This document shows positions 13,201 to 24,922 of a stretch of 64,000 nucleotides of DNA, in pieces; position 1 is the stretch's first letter; every line of letters begins with the position of its first letter. Both the position numbers and the translations under genes were made by a program. This DNA is from Struthio camelus (taxonomy: Eukaryota; Chordata; Aves; Struthioniformes; Struthionidae). The DNA is taken from positions 80,705,987 to 80,769,986 of the forward strand of contig NC_090942.1 of assembly GCF_040807025.1 (NCBI RefSeq). Reading direction: 5' to 3'. The notes below the pieces were generated by a model. The model ran no database searches, was not told the origin of the DNA, and worked only from the letters and a program-made list of their open reading frames with translations.

Positions 13201-16200
13201 AATCTGATGACAGATTTAATAAGATTTTTAATTTACATGCATGTGCTTCACACCTTCAGTCTAAACCACGAAGCAGACAAGTGCTAAGATGCACTCTCAC
13301 AAAGCTTTTAGTATTTTTGCTCATTTGCAATTAAAAAAATGTATTTTTACATCAGACAACTAACGCACAGAAGCGGTTTGGGGGTGTAAAAAAAAAAAAA
13401 AAAAGTCAAGATAGATACTCTGGTTTATCACTAAGTAAACTCATTGGTTTGGTCCTGTATCCAAACTTAACACAATGCCTGACATTATGACTCTGACAAG
13501 CTATCTGCCTTCCTTCCAAGCAAACATATGAAGAATGAATGAGAACTAGTTTCTCTCTCGCATACATACTATGGGATGAGAGATCTCTCAAGGAGGAAAA
13601 AAGTCAATGAGACTAATCCCTTTATAATCAAGGCAGGCAACTTTGTGACCTCAAGTGATTCAAATTATCACTAGCACTGATGGCTGAGTTTTTCTCTTTT
13701 CTTTGGGAATTTCTGAAGAAGTAACATGCCCCAGAAACACGTCAAATAGCCGGCTGCTTTGGATATATGAAGAAGTCTTTAAGAACAGCTTGCTTAGAAC
13801 TGAATTCTGCCAAAGTATTTGGCATTTTGGCTGTAAGCCGCAAGGTACTTAAACACATACTTACTCTGAGCACATACATAGCACTTCTGAAAAGAACACA
13901 GCTACCCACACATGCTTGATTACGAATCAAACACTGAACTAGCACGCTCAGCAGAAAACTGCCAAGTCAAACCCAAAATGCTGCAGGACACGTGTGAGGT
14001 TGGCCCATGTGGCACGGTGAAAGGTAAAGCACACAGATTTGAACGCGGTATTACAGAAATAATTGCAGTAAAAGGAAGGCACAACTTAGATAGGAGTGGT
14101 ATAACAGTGTTTCTCCATGCTGTGGCTGATATATGATATGGATGGGGGGAAATGGCTCTCAGTGCAGTTCTCTAGGGACTACTAAAAACTTCAGGGCAGT
14201 TCTGCTTGGAGCATTCTACTAACAGGCCCAGAAGGCATGCCAGAAATAATAAATCACCATTAAATTGTCAGGGTCAGTGGTAAAGTAGTGGCACAGATAA
14301 GTAATCTGATTTTCTTTGCTTCAAACCTTATTAGCACAGGTCTTTACAATGCATAGTTTGAGCCCCTCTTAATTCACCACAGGAGACTCATGTATTTCTG
14401 AGTCACTGATAAACTACAGAAAGTACGCAAGAAACTGCTTCCAAACAGACATAGACTTTGATTTGAAAGGGCGTCAGATAAGCCCAGCATTGACACACCT
14501 TTAATCCTATCAAATTAAAGCCTTGTTTCTTTTTCCTACCAAGTTTTTCCTGCACTATCCAGTGATGATGATGATAACCTATTAAAATACTCATGACCTG
14601 ATTCTCTGTGGGACAGACCACTCTCTACTAGACTGCTAGGAGCCACTGAGTTCATAGCCTGGTAAACGCCAAGTTATTCTGCAGTGTTTGGTGTGATACA
14701 AGTTTAAATACGCTTCAGCACCAAGAGTGCACTCACCTCCTTTAGAAAAGTGATCTGTTGCCTAATTACTTAGGTAATAGATGAAACAGCAGAACCTTCT
14801 TACTTGCTAGTTAATCCCTAGGCGAACAACTCTCTCCCTCCAGTTCCTTCATGCTATTGCCCTGAAGGTATGCTTAGGTCACTTGTTGGCTGCCTCCCTG
14901 CTCTGACTTACCTTGGGTTCAGAGCAATTAGTCCAGGAACACAAGTTCACTAAGTGCGGCCATTTGGAACTTGACCCCCATTACCTCCTCAAAAGATCAC
15001 TTGACTGAATTGAACCTTGCACTTGTTACAGCAGCTTCTCCCTTCAGGCCAAGAGGATACTGCTGGTGTTTCTATGCTCTTGTCTGCTCTGAAGGAACGG
15101 AGATAACTGCAGTGCAACAACTCTACGTAGGGATCATGCAGCAGGCCTAAGCCCTGCTTCTTAAGTCCTGCTTGCATGTGATCTAGGACTCCCCATGGCA
15201 GTAGGATAAACAGCCCTCTTTGGGGCTATTCCATGCAGGTAGCCCTGAAGGCCATTTTAGACGTGACAGCATTTTTCTGAACAGTCCCAGGGAATGTTTG
15301 AATAGGAGTGTGTCAGAGAAAGAGAGGAATAATACATATGGTAAAAAGGCTTTATGAACACAAGATGAATCTCAACAAAGCACCTCTTTGTAAGATATGA
15401 TTTTGAAAAGCTGAGAAATCAACACTTGCATAAAAAAAATCTAGCCCAAGTAGTCCTGACTTGAATAGGGCAGCCAGCCAGCTCTGAATTAGACAGCATT
15501 TAATATAGAAGAATCTCAAATTAGGTGAGAATTTAACAGCTTCGCACAGGAATGCTGCAACAAGGCACCAATTAACTGGTATATACCACTGTCCCCTAGT
15601 GGACACATCAGAACTGTACGGCCATGGTGACCGGCCGTATTTCTGTCAGTAGCTGCTAGGAATTCCTGTTTCAGCGACTCAGCTGAAGCTGTTAAGAGTA
15701 ACTCGGTTGTAAAAACCCAGCTAAGTGGATCACACAGTAAGAATGAATTATAGGATAGAATAAAAATAAGTTGCCAAGGCATGCATAATGTAAGCCGTAT
15801 TTATGTCTGGTTGCAGAGGCACGGTAGACCTCTTTGTTGCAAAACAGAATAAATATTATCCTCAAACAATACTAACAGAGGTGGGAAAAATACAGTATCA
15901 TAAGTTTCTCCTCACCTCCAATAAATAAATAAATCTATCCATGGTCATATCTGGTTTTCCACTCAACTCTCCACTTCCAAAAGATTTTCCTAAGCAGATC
16001 ACATCATCATCCATCATGCCATTCTAACATTCTGTATGTAAAACAGCTCAGAAATCAAAGGAAGGCAAGGCAAGTGTGTCCCTCTTTTCACCGCACAGTT
16101 ATAGGGACACAGTGGGGAGAAGGCAACACAGCAGACCCAAACACTGAAATGTTATCATTTCTGGATTATAACTATTCCTGACCTAAAGGGGATATACCAG

Positions 16201-19200
16201 ACCTGAGGTCTGATTTCATTAGATCTCCCTTCTGATACAGCCACAATAAATAAGCGTGCTATGACCTTAGGTTACCTCCTGCTTGGAATTGATTTTTGCT
16301 CCCCTTCAAACTATAGCTCCCTATTATGGCTTTGTTGGATTAATACCCATAGCGGGTGAAGAATAGGATGGTAAGACTCTATTAATACATAAGCGATGAT
16401 GGTTCCTTTAAGGAACATCCTTAAAGGTTGTCCTTTAAGAAAAATTACAGAGGGCTGCACATGTAGCAGTGAAAAGTATCAGCATGGTTAAGCACAATCT
16501 AAACTTAGTGCAACACTTCCCAACCTAGTCTAAAATTAGGAGCAGCAAGATTTTGTGGAAATACATAAGGAGAGTGTAACACAGTGTATTGGGAAATAAG
16601 ATACTGTCACTTAACATAATCCTGAAAGCAGTAAATATAGCTTCAGTGATTTATCTCCCTAGAGTAAGCAAATTTGCACCTGTAAGGAAATACTCATCAC
16701 TCCCACTCGGGGCTGCGTGTTACAGTGTTGTTGCTGTGACAGCCAGTGTCCACTCTCCTCTGCCTCCAGCAAGTGCAGCGTTAACATACTTGGAGAAGTT
16801 AATTATTTCCAGGAAAACATGACTGATTCTCTCATTTAGGACTGAGCTCAAACTGAGGACTGCATAGTGAAGCAAAATCTTTAAAAAGGAAAAGAAAACA
16901 CAAAACTACTCTGTGGGGTATGGGATAAAGAGTGTCAGGTTCAAAAAGGTCCAAGAACAAAAATAAAGTCCTGTATCTACTGCATACGTAACTTTCCCAT
17001 GCATGTAGCCCCACACACCTTCTTACGGGCACTGTCTCTTTCACCGAAAGGCACTTTTGTCCCAGCTATTGTGAACAGCAAGCAACGAGGAAAGCTGGAG
17101 AGATGGATACTCCCAGTATGTCTGATGAAGCCAAGAAGCCCAAACAATCATTAGAAAGTTTTCTTTTCCAGGGCACTCAATGGGAGTTCTCGCGCAAGAA
17201 CTTACAAACAGGTATTCTCCCTCTCTCCCTCAACTTTGAGGTTTTTTTTTTTTTTTGATTATAGTTTACAGTTGATATTGATCCTTCAGACACGGACTAG
17301 TGGCTTCCAGACTTTGTGACTTATGTGTACGGTAAATCCCTGTTTTCTAACCATGCAGCAGTACAAATGACACAAATTCAATTATGCGCTAATGGTGTGA
17401 TTTTCTCTCATGTTTTCAGATTAGTCTGTTCCTCTCAGAAAGACGTGGCTACCCAGTCATTACTTGGATTACTTTGCCTAAAAAAAAAAAAAAAAAAAGC
17501 AGGAACTAAGGCTGAATTTGCTCCTTTCAACACCAGATACTCTCATCAGGTATCAGGTAGACTCACAACAACCGTTTCCATAGCGCTTTAGACAACACAG
17601 GGCAATTATACTTGTTCTTAAACAGTGGGAGTCATCTTGTACCACAGGCTGCTAAACCTTTTCTTTTGTGCACGCTCTGTAGTCTGCACAGCCTGTTCTG
17701 CAGAGCATGTGTGTTTATGTTCTCTTCCTCTATAAGTTTTTGGACAAATTTACAGCTCCACTCATCAATGATAAAACAGGAGGAAAGCAGGATTTTTCAC
17801 ATGCGACAAATTTTATCACAGAGAGAGCAGGGTGGATCCTAGAATTCACTATAACTGCACAGCTGAACACTCCTACTGGGTCATATGCTAGGAGTACAGA
17901 CACGCAAAATCTTTGCAGCTCTGGTCTGTCTCCCAGGAGTCTCCAAAATCCAGCGAGAATTAGCAGCATCCTCAAAGAATCACAGATACTTAAGTAACTT
18001 TCCTTCGGTCTCAATTCTGTCTGTTAAGTAAGCATAGATTGGTCTAAGATTACACTGAGGTCCAAGCGAAGAGCATGGACTACAGAGTAGAGCTAAATAA
18101 GCAGTAGAGTTGATAGGGTCTTGATAGAAATTTTGTATGCCATATGTTTATGTTAAGAGTTGGTAAAAGTACCAGATAAGCTTTATCCATCTATAGCTAT
18201 AAGAACACTGTGATGTTTATGTTACAAGTTTAAGTGTATGTTTCCTTTTTGTATATATCTGTGCATCTAAGTGTGATTAATTAGTAATATATTGACTTAG
18301 TTTATGTTAGGAAAATTATGACAAATGAACAGATGGAGGCAAGAGGCATAGCAAAAAATTATTACGGTATAGTTGAAAGCATAGTTTACATGTTAGCAAG
18401 CCAGTGAAAAGGAAAACAGAAAGAACAGGTAAAAAGTGCTCTTTTTGCCAGGCACTGAGAAAAGGAACATAATAAAAAGTTGACCCTCTCTTGCTTTACT
18501 CTGACCTAGAGAAACAAAATCAAATACAAGAATGATATGGCTAACTGATTAGTTTTTAATCCAGATCTCAGGTCTGTGCTTATCTACTGGGGGTTTCACG
18601 GCTATTTTTCTGGGTTTGTTTGTTGTTTTTTGTGCCAGTAAAAGCTCTACTTTAGTAAACAGGGCAGTGCAATGCTGATGTACAAGCTAGGAAGTTCAGT
18701 GTCTCAATAAGCCTGTGGAGCAAATCTCCATTCCCAGTGAGGTTAATAATGGAATCCAAATCGTCTACCATTATTATCAAATCTGAATTCAACAGAAAAC
18801 TTCCAAACAACCCCAGGTTGCTCTGTGTGTGTGTGTGCACAGAGTTAAACTTCTAGGGGATTCTCTACTGTTTCATTATTTGTAGACAATATGTAAAGTA
18901 ACGCTCTTGTTACACCAGTTACTTTGCCTGAACAACTTTTCCCTTTACCTGGGAAACTAAGGCAACTAAGGAGGAAAACATTTTGACAGGGGATCCTGAA
19001 GCATGAAGGACTTAAATTTTGTCTATATAAAAAACATACACTATTTGAATTGTATGGGTATAGTTAAAGCAGAGGTTCAAATTAGTACTGCTCATAAGCA
19101 ATATCAATTAAGGAAAACAAATCAGTATATGGTATCTTTACAGCTATCTTTACAGCTCTACTGACTCCCTTCAAGGGGGTATATTGGTAAAATTACCAAT

Positions 19201-20480
19201 TAAACCCTAACTGAAAAGGCTTAACTAGTGCACAAATCTTTGCATATGGGTATAACTAACTACCAGTACACAAATCCAATTCTTTGACTCACAGAGGCCT
19301 ACCCACGGAAAATAGCTCCAGAGATTATTTTGTCTACCATTTCCAAGACACAACTGACTTCATGTTGATGGCGATCTGCAGTATGTTTATTGAGACTCTC
19401 CTACCAGCCCTAGTGTCTTACAGACAAGTAATAGGTTAGTGAACAACTCCGAAGGAAAGCCACATGACTAACCTCCCTCCTTAAGCAGTCAGACCATTTC
19501 CTAGCATCACTGAGCTATGGGGAAATTTATCGGGGTTCTCAGAGCAGATCTAGAAAGAAACATGGTACCTCATCTCCCACACACTTTACAAAATCCCTAC
19601 CCCTGTATTTTCAAGGGGAATTGAGTACTTAATTGTTTCCATGGCTCTAAGGCTGTCTAAGCACAAAGCTGTGAGCCTCAAAAGCCTCGTTCAGACGCAA
19701 CCTCATACTGGAAACATCTAAACCTCCTGGGACCTGAGGGATTTCCCCTAAATATCCTAGGGTCCTTAAAGCTCCACCTTTGCACAGGTCCAGAAGTGTT
19801 GCCTAATGCTCTTGTATGTCTCTGAGCTTCCCTGGGATCCTCTGCACAAACCCCTTTGAGGCTGCATCCTTTAGCTCCAACCTCAACTCAGCTAAGTACC
19901 TTTAAAAAAACTGCCTATGGCCACCATATTCTTTTAAACAAAGTATATGCTTTATATTTTATACTAAAACTATTGCATAGAAGAAAATGATCAGAATCAA
20001 GCTTCAGCTCCAGGTCCAGATTCAGAGGGTGTCTCCTCTGTTAAGCAAGTGCCCTGGTCTGCAGGCTACTCTCAGGCTTGTGCTATCTCTCTTCACCTAA
20101 ACCCCTCTCACAACTGTTTCTGCAGTTTGATGGGGAAGGCCTCTCCACTCAGTGTAACTTATGGTATAGTGATTTGGGCACTCTGGAGGTAGGAAGAGCA
20201 TCTTTCAAGCCTCTCCCACCTCAAGCCACGGAATTTGAACTCTGCTCTCCCACCTCTGCAGCAAGGCTCCTTCTACCCTCTGTCTTCTGTGATGGAGAGG
20301 CCCTGAGCTCTGCCTCTGCAAGAGTGTTTTGAAAGGTCAGCGAGCCTCCTCCAGTGCGAGTACAGCCACCGGACTTCCAGAAAGGCCTCCAGCCTGGGGA
20401 GGAGAAAGGAAACACTTTCTTCAGACCCTGCCCAGGCTGCCTGCTGAAGACAGATTAAAGATTCATCCCTGCCTACTGTT
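10231..20480 (-). other. Probable CDPF1 5' intron, no other gene seen
   Basis: The acceptor at 10231-10232 requires an upstream non-coding exon, so this 10-kb stretch is most likely intron. It contains only short simple-sequence tracts: (CAA)n near 12693, A runs at 13388-13404 and 17480-17498, and a TG run at 18824-18837. Open frames of 60-96 codons have no recognisable similarity. A short tandem duplication with the core ATCTTTACAGCT lies at about 19134-19158. Confidence 0.6.
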
Positions 20481-20693
20481 AGTAGCAGCTGCCCCCGGGC
20501 AGCTCAGGTGCCCGGCTGCCAAAGGGAGATAGCCCCAGCCCCACTACTCCGGCTCTCCTCGGTGGGGGCCCTCGTTCAGACACAGCCCCCGGCCCGGGCA
20601 GGAGCGGCGGTGTGCGCAGGCGCGCGGCGACACCCAGCCCCCTTCTCCCTCCCCGCCAGGCCCGGCCCGGCCCGGCCCGGTTCCCTGACTCAC

Positions 20694-20760
20694 CAGGCCG
20701 CTTCCTGCTTTCCCGCGCTGGCGCTATAACGCCGCGGCCCAGCCCTGCTCTTCCTTAAGG
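20694..20760 (-). other. CDPF1: Candidate non-coding first exon of CDPF1 (5' UTR)
   Basis: The donor at 20693 (GTGAGT) is the best minus-strand donor in the island, preceded by GC-rich sequence containing an ETS-like AGGAAGCGG. The upstream limit is arbitrary because no transcription start can be read from sequence. Tentative. Confidence 0.35.
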
Positions 20761-20963
20761 GGCCAGCGCGGCCGGCCGTCCGGCTCGGCTCGGCGCCCAG
20801 CGCTCTGGCGGCTGTGCGCGGCCCTTTCGGTGTAAAAATCTCGCGTTGCTCGGTGATAAACGCGAGGGCTTTGCAGCACGGTCAACGGGAACTTAAGCGC
20901 GAGAGCAGGGAGGCTGCGCAGCCGCAGCCGCGCGACTGGGGCGGCAGGGGGCGCGCGCGGCCC

Positions 20964-20989
20964 GACCGTTGGCGCCGACCGTTGGCGCC
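20964..20989 (+). repeat. Two perfect tandem copies of a 13-bp unit in the CpG island
   Basis: GACCGTTGGCGCC occurs twice head-to-tail (20964-20976 and 20977-20989). Each copy joins a Myb-type CCGTTG to an E2F-like TTGGCGCC. Confidence 0.9.
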
Positions 20990-21150
20990 GGCGGCCGCCC
21001 GGGCAGGTACCGCCGCGGGGCGGCGCTGACGGCCGGCCCAGGCAGCGCGCCGGGAGCCGCGGTGGGGGCACTGGGCGGGGGGGAGGTCCCGGGTGCGGCG
21101 AGGTCCGGGCCGGGGGCCTGGGGGGCAGCAGCGCCTTCGTATCGCAGATG

Positions 21151-23219
21151 GCACTAATAATTCTCAGAGCGGAGAAGACTGCAAATCATGACTATACTGT
21201 CCTGCCTGAGAGGAACCCTTTTACAAGCTGAAGTCAAGAGATTTTTTTTTTTTGGTCTAATAATAAAACCTTGCAAAGTATATTCTAGGGTGTAAAAGAA
21301 AGCTTTGCCTTTTATCCACGTGAGACTCTGGAAGTGAGAAGGTCACTGTTTTGTCTGGAATTAGTTGCAGCTGCTGCAGATAATAAAAAGTTGCTGGTCA
21401 CCAAATTTCAACAAGGAACGAGCAAATTATGAAATATTAACTGAAATCCTCAGGAGAGCACCTCTTTATCCTTTGGCTGTAATGCTTGGAACTGGGCTAC
21501 ACAGCCTCACCAGCATCCCCAAACAGAAAACGGGCTGATGTAATATTCAAGTTGAACTCAAAGTTGAACAGATCATAATTATTCATGAAAAAGTTTCTCA
21601 CTTCCAGAGCTCCTACAGCCCTATGTAAAGACTAATAGAAACAAAACAGATAACAGTTCACCTAAGCAGCCAATAAAATGTTATTCCCCAATTAGTTTGG
21701 ATGTAGGAAACTTTATAGAATTAGACATGACTGGAGTGCTTGAATGATCTCCAGGCGTCTCTAGAGAGGGGAGGATTACAGCTGCAAGCTTATAACTGGC
21801 TAAAGACTTCTCTATGATAGTTATTAAGGGTTCTTACTCTATTAATTATATATTCTATCTGTGTGGGCAGAAGCACAAGCATACTCATTAAATTTTTATA
21901 TGAACTGTGACAGACTGCTTTTCTATTTTTTGTTAGTAATTTGTTTGCCATAGAACAGAACTTCTGGAAAGAGGCCAGTATGCAGAAGGGATGACAGGGT
22001 CACCATAAAAGCAGGCTGAATTTAAGTTGGCCTCTGATCTCTAACCACTTTTTTAATTGACACATAAAACTGAACATGGTTAAATTCATTTTTCCAGCTA
22101 GTTGAATGGTTTGGAAAATACATGCTAGTCGAAACCACCTATATAGATGCAACACACCATTAGTATAAGCAAGCCCTATTCTGTCATGAGGCAGTGCTAA
22201 GAAATCAGATTTTTTTTTTACCAGGGATAGTGGAGTTATCTATTAGCAGTAATAGCCTCACTTCTGGACAAGTTCTAAGTTTTGAGCAAGAAAGTTAGAA
22301 AACCTTTCCAATTTAAAATGAGCCAGAAGGAAAAACAAAACTTATGCCACTTAATCCCAGGAGACTTTAAGACCTGAAGAAAGGCTTGGGCCCCAAAATC
22401 TGTCCATCCTTTTTTTTAAACCAGTTGGTCTTAAAAAAGATAATGCCTTTCCTCACAAACTTTGTCTTGCTTTACACCTTTCCAGAAAAATGGCTTGGAA
22501 AGTATTTGATAGCACTCTTATGTGTTGAGTATAACTCCAGTATTGCTCTGGAACTACACCTCACAGGTTGCCATACTCAGCTTGTGTGTGATGGTCCCAA
22601 GTCCTATGAATATTCAGGCAAAGAGTGAAGAAAGTTTTCTGTGGGACCATATTTAGAGTGGCCTTGTTAGATGTGGAAGATAAACAGGAGCAAGTTGGAG
22701 AAGCCTGTGCTGCAGACAGGGTCTGACTCACACTGGGTGGATAAGACGGTCCAGTTTTCTAGAAATCTGTGAAGAACCCTAGTGTCAGGCCACCAGAATT
22801 TTCCACACATTTCTGGAGAAATTTAGAAAAAATTATTCATTACAGAGCAATTTCTGAATAAATGGAGCAGAAGCAAGGTTAATTCAAGAATAGTGATGGG
22901 GAAGATGAGCAGTTGCACAGTGGGCATGGCTGCTACAAATGTCAGGAGTTAAACCATTGGGCTTTACCGATTTGCATTTGGTTTCATGAGCTGCCAGGTA
23001 AGAAAGGTCATTAAAATGATACAGGAATCAAAACCTTTATTCTCATTAGTGTATACTCTGACAATGAGCTTTTACGCCTTTCAGGGTTAAAAAAAAAAAA
23101 AAAGCATCAAGTAACCTGCTCTTATAGCTTTCTTCAACTGTGGATAAAGCCACGTACATTAAGTCACAAAAACATTCTGACCAGAAAGTAATACCCAAAT
23201 TTCCAGTTCCTAAAATGGA
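21151..23219. other. Interval between two CpG islands, no gene recognised
   Basis: AT-rich sequence with no convincing coding frame. The longest plus-strand frame (22386-22628) has no recognisable similarity. No repeat family was identified. Confidence 0.6.
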
Positions 23220-23500
23220 GTAGCGCCCGAAAATGCTGCTCGACACCTGACCGCTAAGCCTGGGGAGACAAGCTGCGTTTCCACGCTGCTGTGAGGCAGC
23301 GAGGGAACCAGCCAGTCATTCCGGCGCGAGCCCTAACGGCCGCCAGCGCCAACGGCCGCTCAACGGCCGCGCCGGGCGCGGCAGCAGGCGGCGCTGTGCG
23401 CCTGCGCTGACGGCGGCAGCCCGCGCCCCGCGCTTCCTGCCTCACCTCACTGCTCGCTTCGGAAGCAGGAGGTGAAAACCTGCCCCAGGTTGTTGCTCCG
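23220..23500. promoter_or_regulatory. Second, smaller CpG island with Myb-type motifs
   Basis: About 280 bp of CpG-dense sequence, including an NRF1-like TGCGCCTGCGCT near 23396 and three YAACGG motifs at 23334-23339, 23350-23355 and 23361-23366. It lies 2.2 kb from the 21-kb island and 1.4 kb beyond the PKDREJ 3' end. A minus-strand donor-like GAG-GTGAGG is near 23445. It could be an alternative CDPF1 promoter or the start of an unannotated transcript. A 92-codon minus-strand frame here looks like a GC-rich chance frame. Confidence 0.55.
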
Positions 23501-24860
23501 TCCCATTTCCTGAACGGAACACTTAAACGCATCAGTTATAATGCCCCACAGAAATTAACTGCATAGCAAAGCCTCTTCTACATTAAAAAACACAGATATA
23601 TTGGTAAGTGATAAAATTGTAAGATGAAAAAGATTTCGGGAATCAGGAAGCTACTTTAAGGGACTGTATGATTTTTACCGTGCACTGAACTCTCGAGTTG
23701 AAAACACTTAAGAACTCATCACAGTCCATCATGTACTGTAGAAAAGAAATCGGCAATTTATTCTATGAGCTACCTTCTGTGATTTACAGTCAAAGTACAT
23801 TGCCTGGAGTATGCCCACAATTTTTGGAATACGGAGTAGTTATATTTTACCACTTGACCAGCAAGGTTTGATTTTCTTCTGCATGTATACAGCAAGATAA
23901 ATGTTCAAAATCACTAAATTAGTCATTAAAATAATGTTCCCATAATCATCATTACAATAATGTTCCTATACTTTGTTGAAACACAAAATGTAATATCAAA
24001 AATGTTACCTGAATGTGTAATGTCAGAGGTTTTTACAGTAAGCCCCTCACTTTTTCTAACAAAATATGGACCTGAAATTTCTTTGGGTAACAAAAATTCA
24101 AGTAAGGAGAAAGGGATTCTGTACAAGAAATGACTACACAGGGATAGTCTAGATCATTAACACTAAGGATGAAAAGTTTTGTTGTATATCCAATTTGTAA
24201 GTCAAACAAATTAAGTGGACAGAAAAAGAAGCTGACTGGTATTTTTCCAAGTAATTCTATTTATTTTATATTTGATGAAATAAAAGCAAATTATTCTTCT
24301 TGCCTGTATCTATTTACCTTGGATAGCCTTCACTTATATAAAGTAACATACTGACTAGTGTCCAGATAAAGTTGTAAAATACAAAATTCTACTGAACGCC
24401 CTTAGGCTATGTAACAGTATTTTATAATCTAACATTAATGACTTCCAAAAGTTATACTGTATCAATGTCATCTGCATACACATGTAAATGTAGTGTTGAG
24501 AACTTCTATTTTTAAATGCCAGGTCAAACTACAATAAACCATCCTATTTTTTTTTTACTCTTTATGCTTTGAGTAGTAAAGATTTTATCAACATTTTCAG
24601 ATCTCTGGCCATTTTTAGTCTTCTATTAGCATAGCTATGCTCAGACACTCTTAGCCAGAGGCAAGATTACCATTCGTAGTCTACTGAGCTTGTTCTTTAC
24701 TCATTGTCTATGTCAAATTGGTACCAGTTTCCATGACAGTAATGTACCTCTGAAATGGATGCAAAACATTCTAGAGAAAATCTGAGCACAATCAAAAGCA
24801 AGTGGTTGAGTGTTAGGAATTTCTTTAAAAAAAAATAGTTATCTTAAACATTTATGAGCA
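23501..24860. other. Intergenic, beyond the PKDREJ 3' end
   Basis: AT-rich, with short frames only (24169-24354 on plus, 23926-24126 on minus), none recognisable. It may hold longer PKDREJ 3' UTR forms, since further TTTATT signals occur, for example near 24249-24256. Confidence 0.6.
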
Positions 24861-24866
24861 TTTATT
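24861..24866 (-). promoter_or_regulatory. PKDREJ: Candidate PKDREJ polyadenylation signal
   Basis: AATAAA on the minus strand, 57 nt past the stop codon (24925-24923). Use of this site would give a very short 3' UTR. Confidence 0.5.
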
Positions 24867-24922
24867 TGAAAAAATAAATATCACAGAGTAAAGTTAGTCC
24901 TCAATACAAAATCCTGCCTTGC

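Larger units (their letters stand above)
20480..21150. promoter_or_regulatory. CDPF1: CpG island, probable CDPF1 promoter
   Basis: A sharply GC- and CpG-rich block of about 670 bp in otherwise AT-rich DNA. It contains (CCCGG)4 at 20661-20680, an NRF1-like TGCGCAGGCGCG near 20612, and Myb-type YAACGG/CCGTTR motifs at 20883-20888, 20966-20971 and 20979-20984. On the minus strand a strong donor, CCTG followed by GTGAGT, starts at 20693 and could end the CDPF1 non-coding first exon. On the plus strand CAG-GTACCG near 21003-21012 could serve a divergent transcript. Assignment to CDPF1 is inferred from position and orientation. The 23.3-kb island is the alternative. Confidence 0.6.
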
